DNA of 64,000 nt from Monarcha castaneiventris obscurior (lineage: Eukaryota; Chordata; Aves; Passeriformes; Monarchidae): positions 93,591 to 157,590 of the forward strand of contig JAMPIT010000200.1 in NCBI GenBank assembly GCA_026261815.1, read 5' to 3'. The notes under the pieces were generated by a model, which had not been told where the DNA came from, ran no database searches, and saw only the letters and a list, made by a program, of their open reading frames with translations. A program made the position numbers and the translations under genes. Position 1 is the first letter of the stretch. Every line of letters begins with the position of its first letter. Shown here one piece after another: positions 1-11,039 of the stretch.

Positions 1-599
<599 letters not shown>

Positions 600-2783
600 C
601 TGTAATAACAGTTTATTAGACTCTCCAAAACGAAGAGATAAATAAGTCTTGCTCAATATATGAGTCCTTTATTGCAATGCAGGCAAGCACCTGTAAGTCA
701 CTCAAAAGTAAAGCAGTAACTTGCTCTGATGCACTGTGGAACAACTTTTTTTTAAAAAAAGCCCTCTATTGAAGTTGAGTTATATCAGAATTCACTTGCT
801 TCAATCTGAAAGAGAAGCAGACAATAACAATTAGTACGTGGATTTTTGTCTACATAAACCACATCAGTTTACTTTTGTAGTTTAAGAAAAATTTCTTACC
901 AGGCAGTGTGCAACAACGGTACTTGTTTTGTTTCCTCAGTGATAATTATAAAGACACGCATCAAACTTTTTTTGCTATAACAAACTTCTTTCTATAAAGC
1001 TTTGCCTAACATCTTCAGCCACCAAAGAAAACCTCCTAAACAGCTGTACTTCCAGCGACCTTCCACTACCTGTCCCCTCCCATAAAGTAACCATTAAGTG
1101 TATCAATTGCTTTGATGGCTCTTCAACTCCCTCACAAATTCACCCACTTCCGGGATGCAGCCAACTGGCCCTAAAATGCTGAGCAATAATATTACGCATA
1201 GGTTTGTGACAGAAGGCAAGACTACGATATCAAGGGGACATTCCTGTTAGAACTGACAAAATCCCTACATTACTCCGATTGCCCTGTTCAGTTTGAAAGG
1301 GAAATATAAATTAGGTAAACCCGAACCAACAGCTTACCCTCCTCCAACCCAAAACGCTAGCTCAACCAGCTTATCCCCAGTTTTCAACCGGGTATTGATT
1401 TAAGGCTATTCAGAACAGTGGCCAAACAACACCATTATGCTGAACTGAGAGCAGCTGCCTCTTTGAGTCTAAGTGACTGAGCTTGAACAGAGGCAGTAAT
1501 GCTGCTGGTTATCCGGCTTCCTGCTTGCGACCTTACCTTCCTGCTGTCAGTGACAACTCATGTTATGCTCAGAAGATAACATTTCATACACATGACTTAA
1601 TCTTGACTCTGTACGTAACAGAAAGGTTGCAAAACTGTGGAAAGACAACACGAAGTCTACCCCTTACATAAACTAAGCAGGGACCAGACCTAAAGACTCC
1701 TTACGATGGTACCATGGAGACAAAATGTCCCTAGTCCAAAATCTTTTGGAACAAAAAGTAGGCATGCCTGTGCTTTCTCACCACAAAGCATCTGCATCTT
1801 GGGAAAACACAAAGGAAAAACCAGCAGACTACTGCTTCCTAACCTCAGCATGCACAACAAAATGCGTGTTTTCCCAGTGAGTAAAAAGGCACACTGAAGA
1901 GCATTCAAGAGAGTGGAAAAGGAATTCAGACTTCCCAGTTTTTTCAAATGTGTCAATTCTGGTTTCACAGCAGAATTTTGAAGTTTGCAATACTAGGATT
2001 TTCTGCTAGTTAACTTTCAAGGCATCTTCGAAGAGATATTTCTCCTGACCATTAACTTCGTAAAAACCAGACGAGTCACGAAGGTAACCAGAGACGCCAA
2101 TGAGACCCGAATACCAACGCCGAGAAGTTCTCCAATAGTGTAGGAAATGAAACCTCTCAGTCCCTTATGCCCTCTCGCTCGTAACTACCCTTTAGAAGAA
2201 CAGAGGTTAAAAATAATGCACAGCCTCACGGAACCCAACAAAACTCCCCGTTCCGATAAAAGAGACGCCACCATTTCGCAAACTGACGGACTGAAGAAAA
2301 AAGGGCCTCCGTCGCCTATCTGTGCTCTCCGGGCGCGGGCGGGCGGCCGGGGCAGTAGCTCCAAACCTTTCCGTTCCCCTCGGCTGGGCCCGGCACAAAG
2401 GGAGCCCTCGAGGTGCTCAATGTGCCCGGTGCGCCCGGGCCGCACTGCGGAGCCCCGCGGCCGAGCGGTGGGCCCGGCGCCGCCCGCCGATCGCAGCTGC
2501 GCCACACCAGCACCTCCCGCCCGTGAACAATGGAGCAGACGCCGCTTGCCGCCCGGGTCGGCGGGGAGCGAGCGCCTCCTGGCCCCGCCCCGCGCGGTCC
2601 CCCGGCCCCGCCGCTCCCGGTGCGCCCAGGCCAGGCCCGGCCCGGCCGCCCCCGCCCCGCCCGCGGCGCCGCCAGGCCCCGCTCAGGCCCGCGCTCCCGC
2701 CGCAGGCCGCGAGGCGCGGCCCGCTGGCAGCGGCCCCCTCGCCCTGCTCCCACAGAGCCGTGCCCGCCCTGGCCCGTCCTCAC
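600..2783 (-). other. DDX6: DDX6 intron 1
   Basis: Inferred intron between the CpG-island first exon (donor GTGAGG at 2783) and the first coding exon (acceptor at 600). It is AT-rich over most of its length, with a T-run and A-run near 748-763. No open frame here resembles a protein. The GC-rich right-hand end belongs to the CpG island. Confidence 0.6.
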
Positions 2784-2863
2784 CGCCACCAGCCGCGCTC
2801 CCTCTCGCCCAGGTAAAAAATCCTCTCGCTCCCCCGGTGCCTTGTTATGGCGACTCGACGCTC

Positions 2864-2875
2864 CAAGATGGCGGC
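2864..2875 (+). promoter_or_regulatory. YY1-type motif in the DDX6 CpG island
   Basis: CAAGATGGCGGC matches the YY1 consensus common at TATA-less vertebrate promoters. It lies about 80 bp upstream (minus-strand sense) of the inferred exon 1 donor of DDX6, so it probably sits close to the transcription start. Confidence 0.55.
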
Positions 2876-2940
2876 TTCCTCCTTCCTCCCGTGCGCCCTC
2901 CCCCTCCCGGCGGGCGGCACCGCCCCGGTCCGCACGCACC

Positions 2941-2960
2941 ACGTACGTACGTACGTACGT
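2941..2960. repeat. (ACGT)5 self-complementary microsatellite
   Basis: Five perfect ACGT units in the outer part of the DDX6 CpG island. Every unit is its own reverse complement, so the tract is a perfect 20-bp palindrome containing five CpGs. Confidence 0.95.
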
Positions 2961-3070
2961 TCGGCGTGCGCCACGCCACACCTAGCGTGCGGTGTCCGTG
3001 TGACCGCGGCCGTCGGGCTGGCCCCTCGTCCCGTTCCCTCGTCCCTCGGCCTGGGCCGGTCCCTCAGTCC

Positions 3071-4680
3071 TGGCCATTCCCTTTTAACCCTGTTTCGCAA
3101 GAAGACGCCTGGAAACTTAACGGGGCTTCGCTGTGTAGTCATTAAAACAGAGACAACAGAAACGTAAGAATAAAAGACAGAGCCACAGCCTTAGGAGTCG
3201 TAACCACCCATCGTGACAGGCTGGGAATTTGCACTTCTTTTTAGACAGCTGTTATTTAGACATGGATTTTGACAAACAGAGACACAATGGGAATATAATC
3301 TTACACACTAGCACTTAAACAGCTGGTAGTTCCAAAACAGCTTTGCAGCCAAATTTTTCTTCAAATGTGTTTCCAAAATACACGCAAAAAGACAACGATG
3401 TTCCTGGTTTTATCTGGTTCCTCTCATCTACAGCTGTCTCTAGACGGTTGCTTTTCCACCCTCAGCAGCAAAAGGCACAGGCTCCACCCTCCAGTTCTGG
3501 CTGATTGAGAACATCCTTCCTGACCTCTCAGTCTCCTGGGCTCAGTGGTACCCCACTCCTCCCGTTACCCCTCAGCCCTCGCAGCACAGGGCTTCAGGAC
3601 AGGGCTTGTTCAGTCTGTGTTGTCCCTGTGAGGTGGGGGATGTGAGTGAGGCACAGTGCGAGCTCCCTATGGCCTCCCTCTGGTTTTGCTACTCTCCATC
3701 CTCTCACTTTCAGGAGAAAAGAGTGCCCAGAGGCTGATGAGCACATGCAGGTGCACACAAAGGTCCTTATGGCAGGGGAGGACAGCGACATCCTCGGGGC
3801 AGCGGGTGCCCAACAAGTCGGGATCTAAGAAGCAGGAGGAGTGGTTGTAATCCAGCAGTGCCCACGAGAATAACACCACCTCCTTCTTCACCAGTCCAAA
3901 GTCCCACCAGAGTCTTTGCTGGTAGAGAGGCCTTGGTGCAGCTGTGCCTAGACAAGAGGAGGACAAGAACTGTGCTTGTCAAACCACCTCAGCTCCTCAC
4001 ACAGGAAAAGCTTTCTGCCAGAATGCCAGCTGCAATGCCATCCTACTCTGCTGACCCAGACCGGGGCATTCTCACCGTCAGTCGAGCGCTGTGACATTGC
4101 TGAATAAAATGCCCATTTCCCCGAGCAGAGAAACTCTTGATTTCCCATCTTAATTCTCCTTTGTTACCCTTGTGAAATCAAGCTGCCTAGCCCCTGCTAG
4201 CCCTGCTCTAGACTTGCAGAGCGGCTGCCAAGGCTTTGCTTTCCTGTGCAAGCTACCTCACACTCCCCCAAGCTCAGACGAGGGGCAAAGCAGCAGGAGA
4301 AGGAGCAGAACACAACCACAAGCCCCTGGGGTTAAAGCACCCAGGAGGACCCCAAGGCAGAGGGTGATGATCATACAGACCATACCTGTGCTTCAAAGTC
4401 CTGCACAGCTCCAAAGAAGAGCCTGGATCCAGGAGGTTTCTGGTAAGGGTGGTCCTTGGCACAGAACTTCTCAAAGCCTTTCGGACTACCTGGAACAAGG
4501 ATGGCTGTGGGCAAGAGCCCTGAGGAGGTTTCCAGGGAAGACCTAAGGATGTTCTGGATCTTCTGTGTTACAGACCAAAGGAATATGGATTCTTCAAACT
4601 GTACTTTAAAAATCAACTTACAGCACTAGTAAAAAGATGATAAAGCTAAATGCTAATCTTTACATCAATCAGGTCGCTCT
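3071..4680. other. DDX6-CXCR5 intergenic region
   Basis: About 1.6 kb between the DDX6 CpG island and the CXCR5 first exon. The two genes are divergent, so the 5' UTR and promoter of CXCR5 must lie in or just right of this stretch. I see no coding exon, repeat family or strong TATA box in it. Confidence 0.6.
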
Positions 4681-4691
4681 ATGCTGGGAGC

Positions 4692-4708
4692 TCATTTGCC
4701 TTGCAAAT
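4692..4708. promoter_or_regulatory. CXCR5: Paired octamer-like sites upstream of CXCR5 start codon
   Basis: ATTTGCCT (4694-4701) and TTGCAAAT (4701-4708) are each one mismatch from the Oct-1/Oct-2 octamer and face each other. They lie about 115-130 bp upstream of the CXCR5 ATG, in the inferred 5' UTR/promoter. Mammalian CXCR5 (BLR1) is known to have a TATA-less promoter activated by Oct-2/Bob1 and NF-kB, so the position makes biological sense. The functional role is inference. Confidence 0.4.
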
Positions 4709-4821
4709 ATTCTATTGTTACATTCTGTGTCCCTCCCTACGCACTTAAATTATTAACTCCACCCCAGAAAAGAACTTTGGTAGAAACTTCTGGAGGAGAG
4801 ACGGATCCTGCCCCTCAAACC

Positions 4822-4860
4822 ATGGGGCCTGTGAGCTACTCATCAGAGACCTATGACTTG
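4822..4860 (+). CDS. CXCR5: CXCR5 exon 1, coding part (13 residues)
   Basis: The ATG at 4822 has a good Kozak context (AAACCATGG) and opens MGPVSYSSETYDL. The exon then ends at a consensus donor (TTG followed by GTGAGT). Reading is in phase 0 and joins cleanly to the exon 2 acceptor at 9961-9962. Human CXCR5 has the same architecture: a short first coding exon for the extreme N-terminus and one large exon for the rest. The tyrosine and acidic residues (SYSSETYD) suit the tyrosine-sulphated chemokine-binding tail of chemokine receptors. An in-frame ATG at 4681 would add 47 residues but lacks support. The join is an inference from splice sites, phase and family architecture. Confidence 0.8.
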
Positions 4861-7800
4861 GTGAGTTGGGCCTGGCTTTGCTTGATAACAGGGATGGCAG
4901 GTAGAGCTGGGGTGGGCTGAAAGGCCAGGTTTCTGGCCAACCATCTTCTCACCCTCCTGTTGGCAGAGGAAGAGCTTGAGCCATTTCTTATGCCAGCATA
5001 ATCAGTCCTTGCATCCCTTAAGTCCAGAGCTTGACCACAAGCACAATGCTGTTGCTTGCAGAGAGCCGACATAGTGTGGCTGCAGCCACTGTGATCCAGG
5101 GGTGCTGAGTAGTCTGTTAGGGAAAGCTGCCTAGCTACCGGGACCTTGTGCGCAGATGTACTGGCAAGCACTAAGCCCAAGTACTGTCCTTGCATGAGGA
5201 CACAGACCAGAGTCTCTGCAAAGGGCCAGGTAACTCGCCTGGAGGGTGGGGCTCCAGCAGGCCCATGCTGTGCTGCCAGCCTGTCCCAGCCTCTGCTCCC
5301 TGCTGCCCTGCTGTCTGCACAGCCATTAGCACAATGTGGGCGTAAAACGCTTATTCTGAGCCAGGCACCTTTTGTGCCACCCTTCAGTGGTGTAAATGAT
5401 TGTGTACACAGTGTGCAAAGCCCTGTATGCCTTATCTGGTCTCCTTACACAACTGGAATACCCAAGCAAACCCAGTCTTCTCTCTTGGTGTGTGAAAATC
5501 CTTGATAAGACCATCCTGCTTGCTTTCTCCACACACAGGCTCTCATAGGCTCTGCTGGAGGGGGAATATGCAGTATATTTACAAGAGGGGAATTTTAACG
5601 AGTGGAAGATAAATTGCAAGTACTTCTTCTAACAGGGAGTGATGACACTAGGTATTCTACCTCATAGTTCTCTTCCCAGCATTCACAAGCGCAAAAGAGC
5701 AGCTGCACCTTTTAGAGTATGTTGTGCTATCCAATGGGAAGCACACAGCAGCATTATCACTACCCTGGTTTTCAAATATTGCATCTCAGAATTTATTTTT
5801 TACTACAGTGGCTCTCTGCAGCAGGCCTCAGGATTAGTTATTCCAAAAGGAGAAATGTTGGATTCAATTGTTATCAAATTTTCTGTTCCTCCTTTTTTCC
5901 TACACACCAGGGAAGAGCAATGAGATGGGGGAGCAAACCCTACCCTCCTTATTTCTTTTCTGATTCATCCAGTATGAAAATCCTTTGCAAATGGTAGTCA
6001 TTCCTTTAAAACTTTTTTGGAGAAGACACTTACTTCCTTGACCTCTGTTTAAGTTCAGTGGCAGCGCTAAAATTTGCTGACAGGTTAAAACCAAACTCAA
6101 GCCTTTTTCACCTCCTTTTCTTTGCATACAAAACTTTCCATAATCCTTAGCTTAGTGATTTTACCTCTGCTGTGAAGTATTTGACATCATAAAGGAGACC
6201 CCATGTGACGGTGGAGGGGGGGGGAAACGCAGCTGATTTTAGGACTAAACGCCCACAGTCAGGTGCCAAGGCAGGAAGAGTTTTAAACCTTTTCTCAGAC
6301 TTCTGCAGTTGGGAGTTTGACGTATGTTGTTTCCCACCTCTGTCTCCTGGCAGCTTCCCAGATTTGGCTCCCTCCCTGGAACAGGGAGGCCGCAGATATC
6401 ACATGAGCATCACTGTATTTGCTTTGGTGGTGCCATATGTTGCTTTACTTATACTCGGTGCTTGTAGCAGCAACCTACCCACAGAGATTTGAAAAAAAAA
6501 GGCCTCCAAAGTGTCTTGTCAAAGTGGCAACACAAACCCTGCCTTGTGCAGAGAGGATTGTTTGATCAATTGAGCAATTATGGAAGGAAAAATGATGAGA
6601 ACGTTTGCACCAAAAGGGCATTTATCTCAGTATCACACAGTGAATACAGTGAGGGCGTCACCTAAATTTTGATTCCGTATGAGACCACTTGACTCTGTAA
6701 CCTTGCAGAAAAGTACCATGCCCAAAATGATAACCCCATTTCTCCATAGCAAAAATGCTTTGCCTGCTAACCTTCCTCAGCTGCAGACTAGACAACCAAA
6801 AACACAGTTGCAGAAAGACCACTGAGATCTACACCAGGTTCCCTGAGGTTCCTCAGGCCAGTTTTCATTACAATGGGACCAACATGACTCAAGAGCGCAA
6901 AGGCACCTATGCTACAGTAACATGGTATTTCCACAGGCCTTGGTCTTAGTCCTGGATTTCCCTGGTTCAGCCCCTGGAGAAGTCATGAGCAGAAGTTCTG
7001 TCAGTAAAGCATACTGATGTGGGCAATTACAGTTTCAAGGTTTTGGGAATGAAATGTGCTGCTCCCAGCCCTGGCATCAACTAGAAGGGAATGATTCACA
7101 TGGAAAATCCATAACAGTGCACAAGTTTCTTCACTTCTGCAGCCAAATGTTTTGGTCGCTGACAGGTGTGGGGAACTGAGAGAAACGGCTGACACACGGA
7201 GGCCAGAATAACTCTGTGATGCAGGTTATAGGGGTAAAGGGATCCCTGAACGAAAAGCACACAGGAACGGCCTTCCCGGGCATGCACTTGACTACTCTAT
7301 TACAGAAAGAGACACCACTTTTTCTCCCACCCCCAAATCTGCTGCAATTGTCTTGCAGGAGACCTGTACAAAGGTCCCTCTGCATGCACACTGTTGACTT
7401 GTCCCATCCCATATCAGGCAGTCACCCACTTCTAGTCCTAGAAATGAGAATTGTGGCAGAGCCCCCAGAAACCTCAGCTAGTCATATTAAGTGCATCTCC
7501 TGCAGCTCTGGTCCCTGCCCTTCCTGTCTCAGGCCAGACTCCGATTTTTTCATCCTCTTTCATTTGTCTCCAACTCATCTCTGTCCGCTCCTACCCACAT
7601 GTGCTGCTCTGCTCAGAGATGCAGGAGAGGACGACTCAAACACAGCTCTGCACACACTTCCCCTACCCACAACGCGTGGTTTACAGTAAGAGCCCTCCCT
7701 ACCTGCTCCCCATCAGCAATCAGATGGTGTCCGATAGTGGCACTCAGCCTCTGCACTTCTGGCTCCAAATGCAAGGTGATGCTGGAAATTGGTCATCAGC

Positions 7801-9962
7801 CAAACCCACTGAACACTGCCCAAGCTGCCCATCCACTGCCAACGATGGTGCTGGCATGGCTCCAAGGGAGGACTGACACTCCAGCCAGCAAACCCAGCCA
7901 TTTTCTATCATTTCATTTCCCCTTCAAAGCTGGAATTGTCCTACATTTTCCCAGTGAAATTTCCCATTCCAACATACAATCTGTTTGGGGTTTTCAGCAC
8001 AGTCCCCTGCACAGCCTGAGCAGCCTGGTTTGGTCACTACACCAAATTGCAAAGATTTTTAGGTTGGTTTTGTTTTTCTCAGAGAGCTTCAAGGATCTGG
8101 CCCTGGCCAATACAGCACAGATTTCTATGTGTGTTGGTAACTCCTGATGAAAGGTCCAGGTACAGAGGAGGCAGGAAATACTTTCAGGCTGGGGAGAGAA
8201 ATAACTGGGAGGGATTTCTTAAGGCTTTTGTCTTTAGCAGCAATCTCTGGTCTCCAAAATCATACCCTAAACCAGAAAAATACAAGTTCTTTGGTAATAC
8301 AAAATGCTTCTCACCAAAGGCTTGCAGCCCCACAGTTACATTAGCAAGAGCTGGGCAGGGTTATTCCACACTTTTCCCAAGGACTCATTCACCCTCCTAC
8401 CGTCCACTGCTTGGGGACTGCCTGTGCCAGCTGTCTGCTCTTCATGTTTGGTAATGCTCCATAGGTTTCTGCCCCATCAGCATGCCCGGGCTTCCCTTGG
8501 AACCATGCAGATGGTTTCATCTGCAGAGCAGTTTAGATTAGTCCTGCTGCCGCCAAGTGACCTCTTTACCCCCCACAGTCTCATGCAGAGGCACCCAATG
8601 CATTGCCCAGGGAAAGCTGCCCGAGAGAAAAGAAACATAAATCACCCTTCCGTAGCTAGGCACAACACAAGACTCCAGGGTTGTAACAGTAATTTTGCTT
8701 AGTATCCCATTGGGTGAGCAAAAACCCCCCAAATCAGGTCTAAAACTGTGTAAAGCAGGGCTGGTATTTTTAGACAGGAACTTTGGCTGAGGAGGGAAGG
8801 AGCAGCAGGTGCAAACGGCTGCAGCTGGCAGTGAAAGGTATGAAAGCATGAGCAGAGACTTCCGCTGTGGTCAACACTGAAGTCTCAGCACAAGCCTCCA
8901 GAGAGGGTGTGGGTGGGGGACCTCAGGGTGACTGCTGCTGAGCTCTTCCCAGTTGCTGCTAATTTTCAGTTTGCCACAAGCCTCCTCCACCACTCTCTTT
9001 TTGTGCAAGGCCGGCTGGAGTGTGACTGCCATCCAGGGAGCTCATCCTGAGCAGAATTCCAGCTTCCCAGCACTTGAGACTTGCCCACAGCCTCAACCCG
9101 AACATAGGCTGGTCAAAGAAGATACGGCAAGCCAAGGGCGAATCGCATCTGCAGCAGCTCTATTGCACTTCCCTTACTGGGTATCAGCCTGGGGTCCAAG
9201 TGGTGTTTTCCCTTCCCTTTCCTGCTCTGACTGCAATTAATTCAGCACTGAAAAGTTTATCAACAAAACAGATCTCTCTCTCCGTCATCTATTCCTGTAG
9301 CTATGGCACCATAGTGCCTCAGAGGCTTTCCTCCCATTGTGTTGAACACCTGCCCCACACCTTCCTCCGAGTGTGTGGAAAGCAATCTCAAAGGACAACT
9401 GCTGCTGTCCCCACCTCACCTTGCTCTGTTGTAGGCAGCTCTCAGGCCTCTGGGGAGGAGAAGAAGGGGACAGGTTCACTGCACAGAATTTAAGGTACCG
9501 ATGTGCTGTGTGGTGAATCCTACCATCTTTATACCTGGCAGCAGGCAGGACAGGAGCGGTCCATGTCAGAAATGGGTGGGAAAAATCAGGAAAGCTGGTA
9601 GAGGAGGGTTCCATTCTATGTGAGAAAGCAAAATTCACCAGCAGGCAACTTAGCAAGAACCAGAAGATGAAACTGACCATCTGACTGGACACCAACACAT
9701 CCCCAAATGCTCCAGTTAAAGATTAAAGACTCAGCAGCCTTCGCTGTCACAGATGGGGAAAACCCTCTCTACCTGCTGCTACACCTCCTGGCAGTGGAGG
9801 GGCCTCCAAGGTCATCACACTGCAGACAGCATCTCCTCCTGAGGCAGGTGGGCTGCAGGACATGGGGGTGCTCTGCTCTAGGTCTGCCAGGTGCAGCTGA
9901 GGGACTGGGTTCTTGTGTTCAGAAACTCCCCTCCATTAAACAAGACTCTCTCTGTTCCCCAG
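4861..9962 (+). other. CXCR5: CXCR5 intron 1
   Basis: A 5.1 kb intron bounded by GTGAGT at 4861 and a pyrimidine-rich acceptor (CTCTCTCTGTTCCCCAG) ending at 9962. Open frames inside are short and resemble no protein I know. A weak MIR-like stretch may lie at 6660-6750. I see nothing else supportable. Confidence 0.75.
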
Positions 9963-11039
9963 AGCCAGGTGGAGCTGAGCGGTTACTACGAAGCTGAGAA
10001 CACCACCCCTTCTTTGGAGGGCTACTTCTGCTTCAACCCAGCCTCATCTGTGGTTGGCAACCAGGGAGACCCCTTCAGAAAGGTCTTCATGCCCCTCATC
10101 TATCTGCTGATGTTTGTGTTGGGGACTGTGGGCAATGCCCTGGTCCTGGTCATTTTAGAGAGGTTCAAGCGGTCTCGCACCACCACAGAAAACTTCCTTT
10201 TCCACCTCACGCTGGCCAACCTGGCACTGTTGCTCACCTTCCCATTCAGTGTGGTGGAGAGCTTGGCTGGGTGGGTATTTGGGAAGTTCCTCTGCAAGAT
10301 ACTCAGTGCTGTCCACAAGATCAATTTCTACTGCAGTAGCATGCTGTTGGGGTGCATCGCGGTGGACCGTTACCTGGCCATCGTCTATGCGATCCACACC
10401 TACCGCAAACGCAGAGCTCGCTCCATCCACCTCACGTGCACGGCTGTCTGGCTCTGCTCATTGCTCCTGACTTTACCCGATCTCATCTTCATGGAAGTCT
10501 GGACAGACGACAGCAACCGCAGCATTTGCTACTTTCCAGAGGTTGGGATTGATGGAAACAATGCGTGGCTGGCAACCCGCTTCCTCTACCACACCGTGGG
10601 CTTCTTTGTGCCTCTGCTGGTCATGTGTTACTGCTATATGGCCATCATCCGGGCACTGTGTCAGTCCCAGCGCCTGCAGAGGCAAAAAGCCGTCCGTGTG
10701 GCCATCCTGGTCACAGGCATCTTCCTCCTCTGCTGGAGCCCATACCATATTGTCATCTTCCTGAACACACTTACCAAGCTAGAAGCCTTCACCAAAAACT
10801 GCCTCCTGGAAGACCAGCTGGACACAGCTATCATGGTGACAGAGGCCATCGGCTTCACACACTGCTGCCTCAATCCCATCCTCTACGCCTTTATTGGGGT
10901 CAAGTTCCGTAACGACTTCTTCCGGATCCTGCAGGAGCTTGGCTGCATAAGCCAGGAGACCCTGCAGGAGATCCTGGAGGTGACAAGGAAGGCTAGTGGG
11001 ATAGAGTCTGACAACACCACCTCCATTTCCACCTTTTAG
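9963..11039 (+). CDS. CXCR5: CXCR5 exon 2: C-X-C chemokine receptor type 5, residues 14-371
   Basis: A class A GPCR that binds CXCL13 and guides B cells and follicular helper T cells into lymphoid follicles. The spliced protein is 371 residues (human 372). Visible landmarks: an extracellular N-tail with an N-glycosylation sequon (N26); the N-tail Cys36 that pairs with an extracellular-loop-3 Cys; GN in TM1 (N71); FLCK Cys124 in TM3; DRYLAIV at 148-154; an ECL2 Cys202 with a nearby NRS sequon; the CWSPYH motif of TM6 at 270-275; CCLNPILYAF of TM7; and an ETLQ/NTTSISTF tail like the human ...NATSLTTF. The block KAVRVAILVT to CWSPYHIVIF is nearly identical to human CXCR5, which separates it from CXCR4 and CCR7. 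Odd: TM2 reads LTLANLALLL, with Asn99 where nearly all class A receptors, including human CXCR5, have Asp2.50. The stop TAG is at 11037-11039. Confidence 0.96.
   Translation, partial: SQVELSGYYEAENTTPSLEGYFCFNPASSVVGNQGDPFRKVFMPLIYLLMFVLGTVGNALVLVILERFKRSRTTTENFLFHLTLANLALLLTFPFSVVESLAGWVFGKFLCKILSAVHKINFYCSSMLLGCIAVDRYLAIVYAIHTYRKRRARSIHLTCTAVWLCSLLLTLPDLIFMEVWTDDSNRSICYFPEVGIDGNNAWLATRFLYHTVGFFVPLLVMCYCYMAIIRALCQSQRLQRQKAVRVAILVTGIFLLCWSPYHIVIFLNTLTKLEAFTKNCLLEDQLDTAIMVTEAIGFTHCCLNPILYAFIGVKFRNDFFRILQELGCISQETLQEILEVTRKASGIESDNTTSISTF

Larger units (their letters stand above)
2320..3070 (-). promoter_or_regulatory. DDX6: CpG-island promoter and probable non-coding exon 1 of DDX6
   Basis: About 750 bp of very GC-rich, CpG-dense sequence surrounded by AT-richer DNA, placed just upstream of the DDX6 coding exon on the minus strand. 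A consensus donor read on the minus strand (GGTGGCG followed by GTGAGG) puts the inferred exon 1 end at 2784. The exon would contain the YY1-type motif at 2864-2875. There is no clear TATA box, as expected for a housekeeping gene. The transcription start is not determinable here; somewhere in 2860-3000 is likely. The many long open frames across this block are GC artefacts. Confidence 0.7.

Noticed and set aside
2147..3145. A 332-codon plus-strand open frame, with overlapping frames on both strands, across the DDX6 CpG island
   Set aside because: Composition is Pro/Arg/Ala-rich in all frames because of GC content, no family resemblance, no codon bias, and it sits on a promoter. The TYVRTYV-type repeats come from the ACGT microsatellite in every frame.
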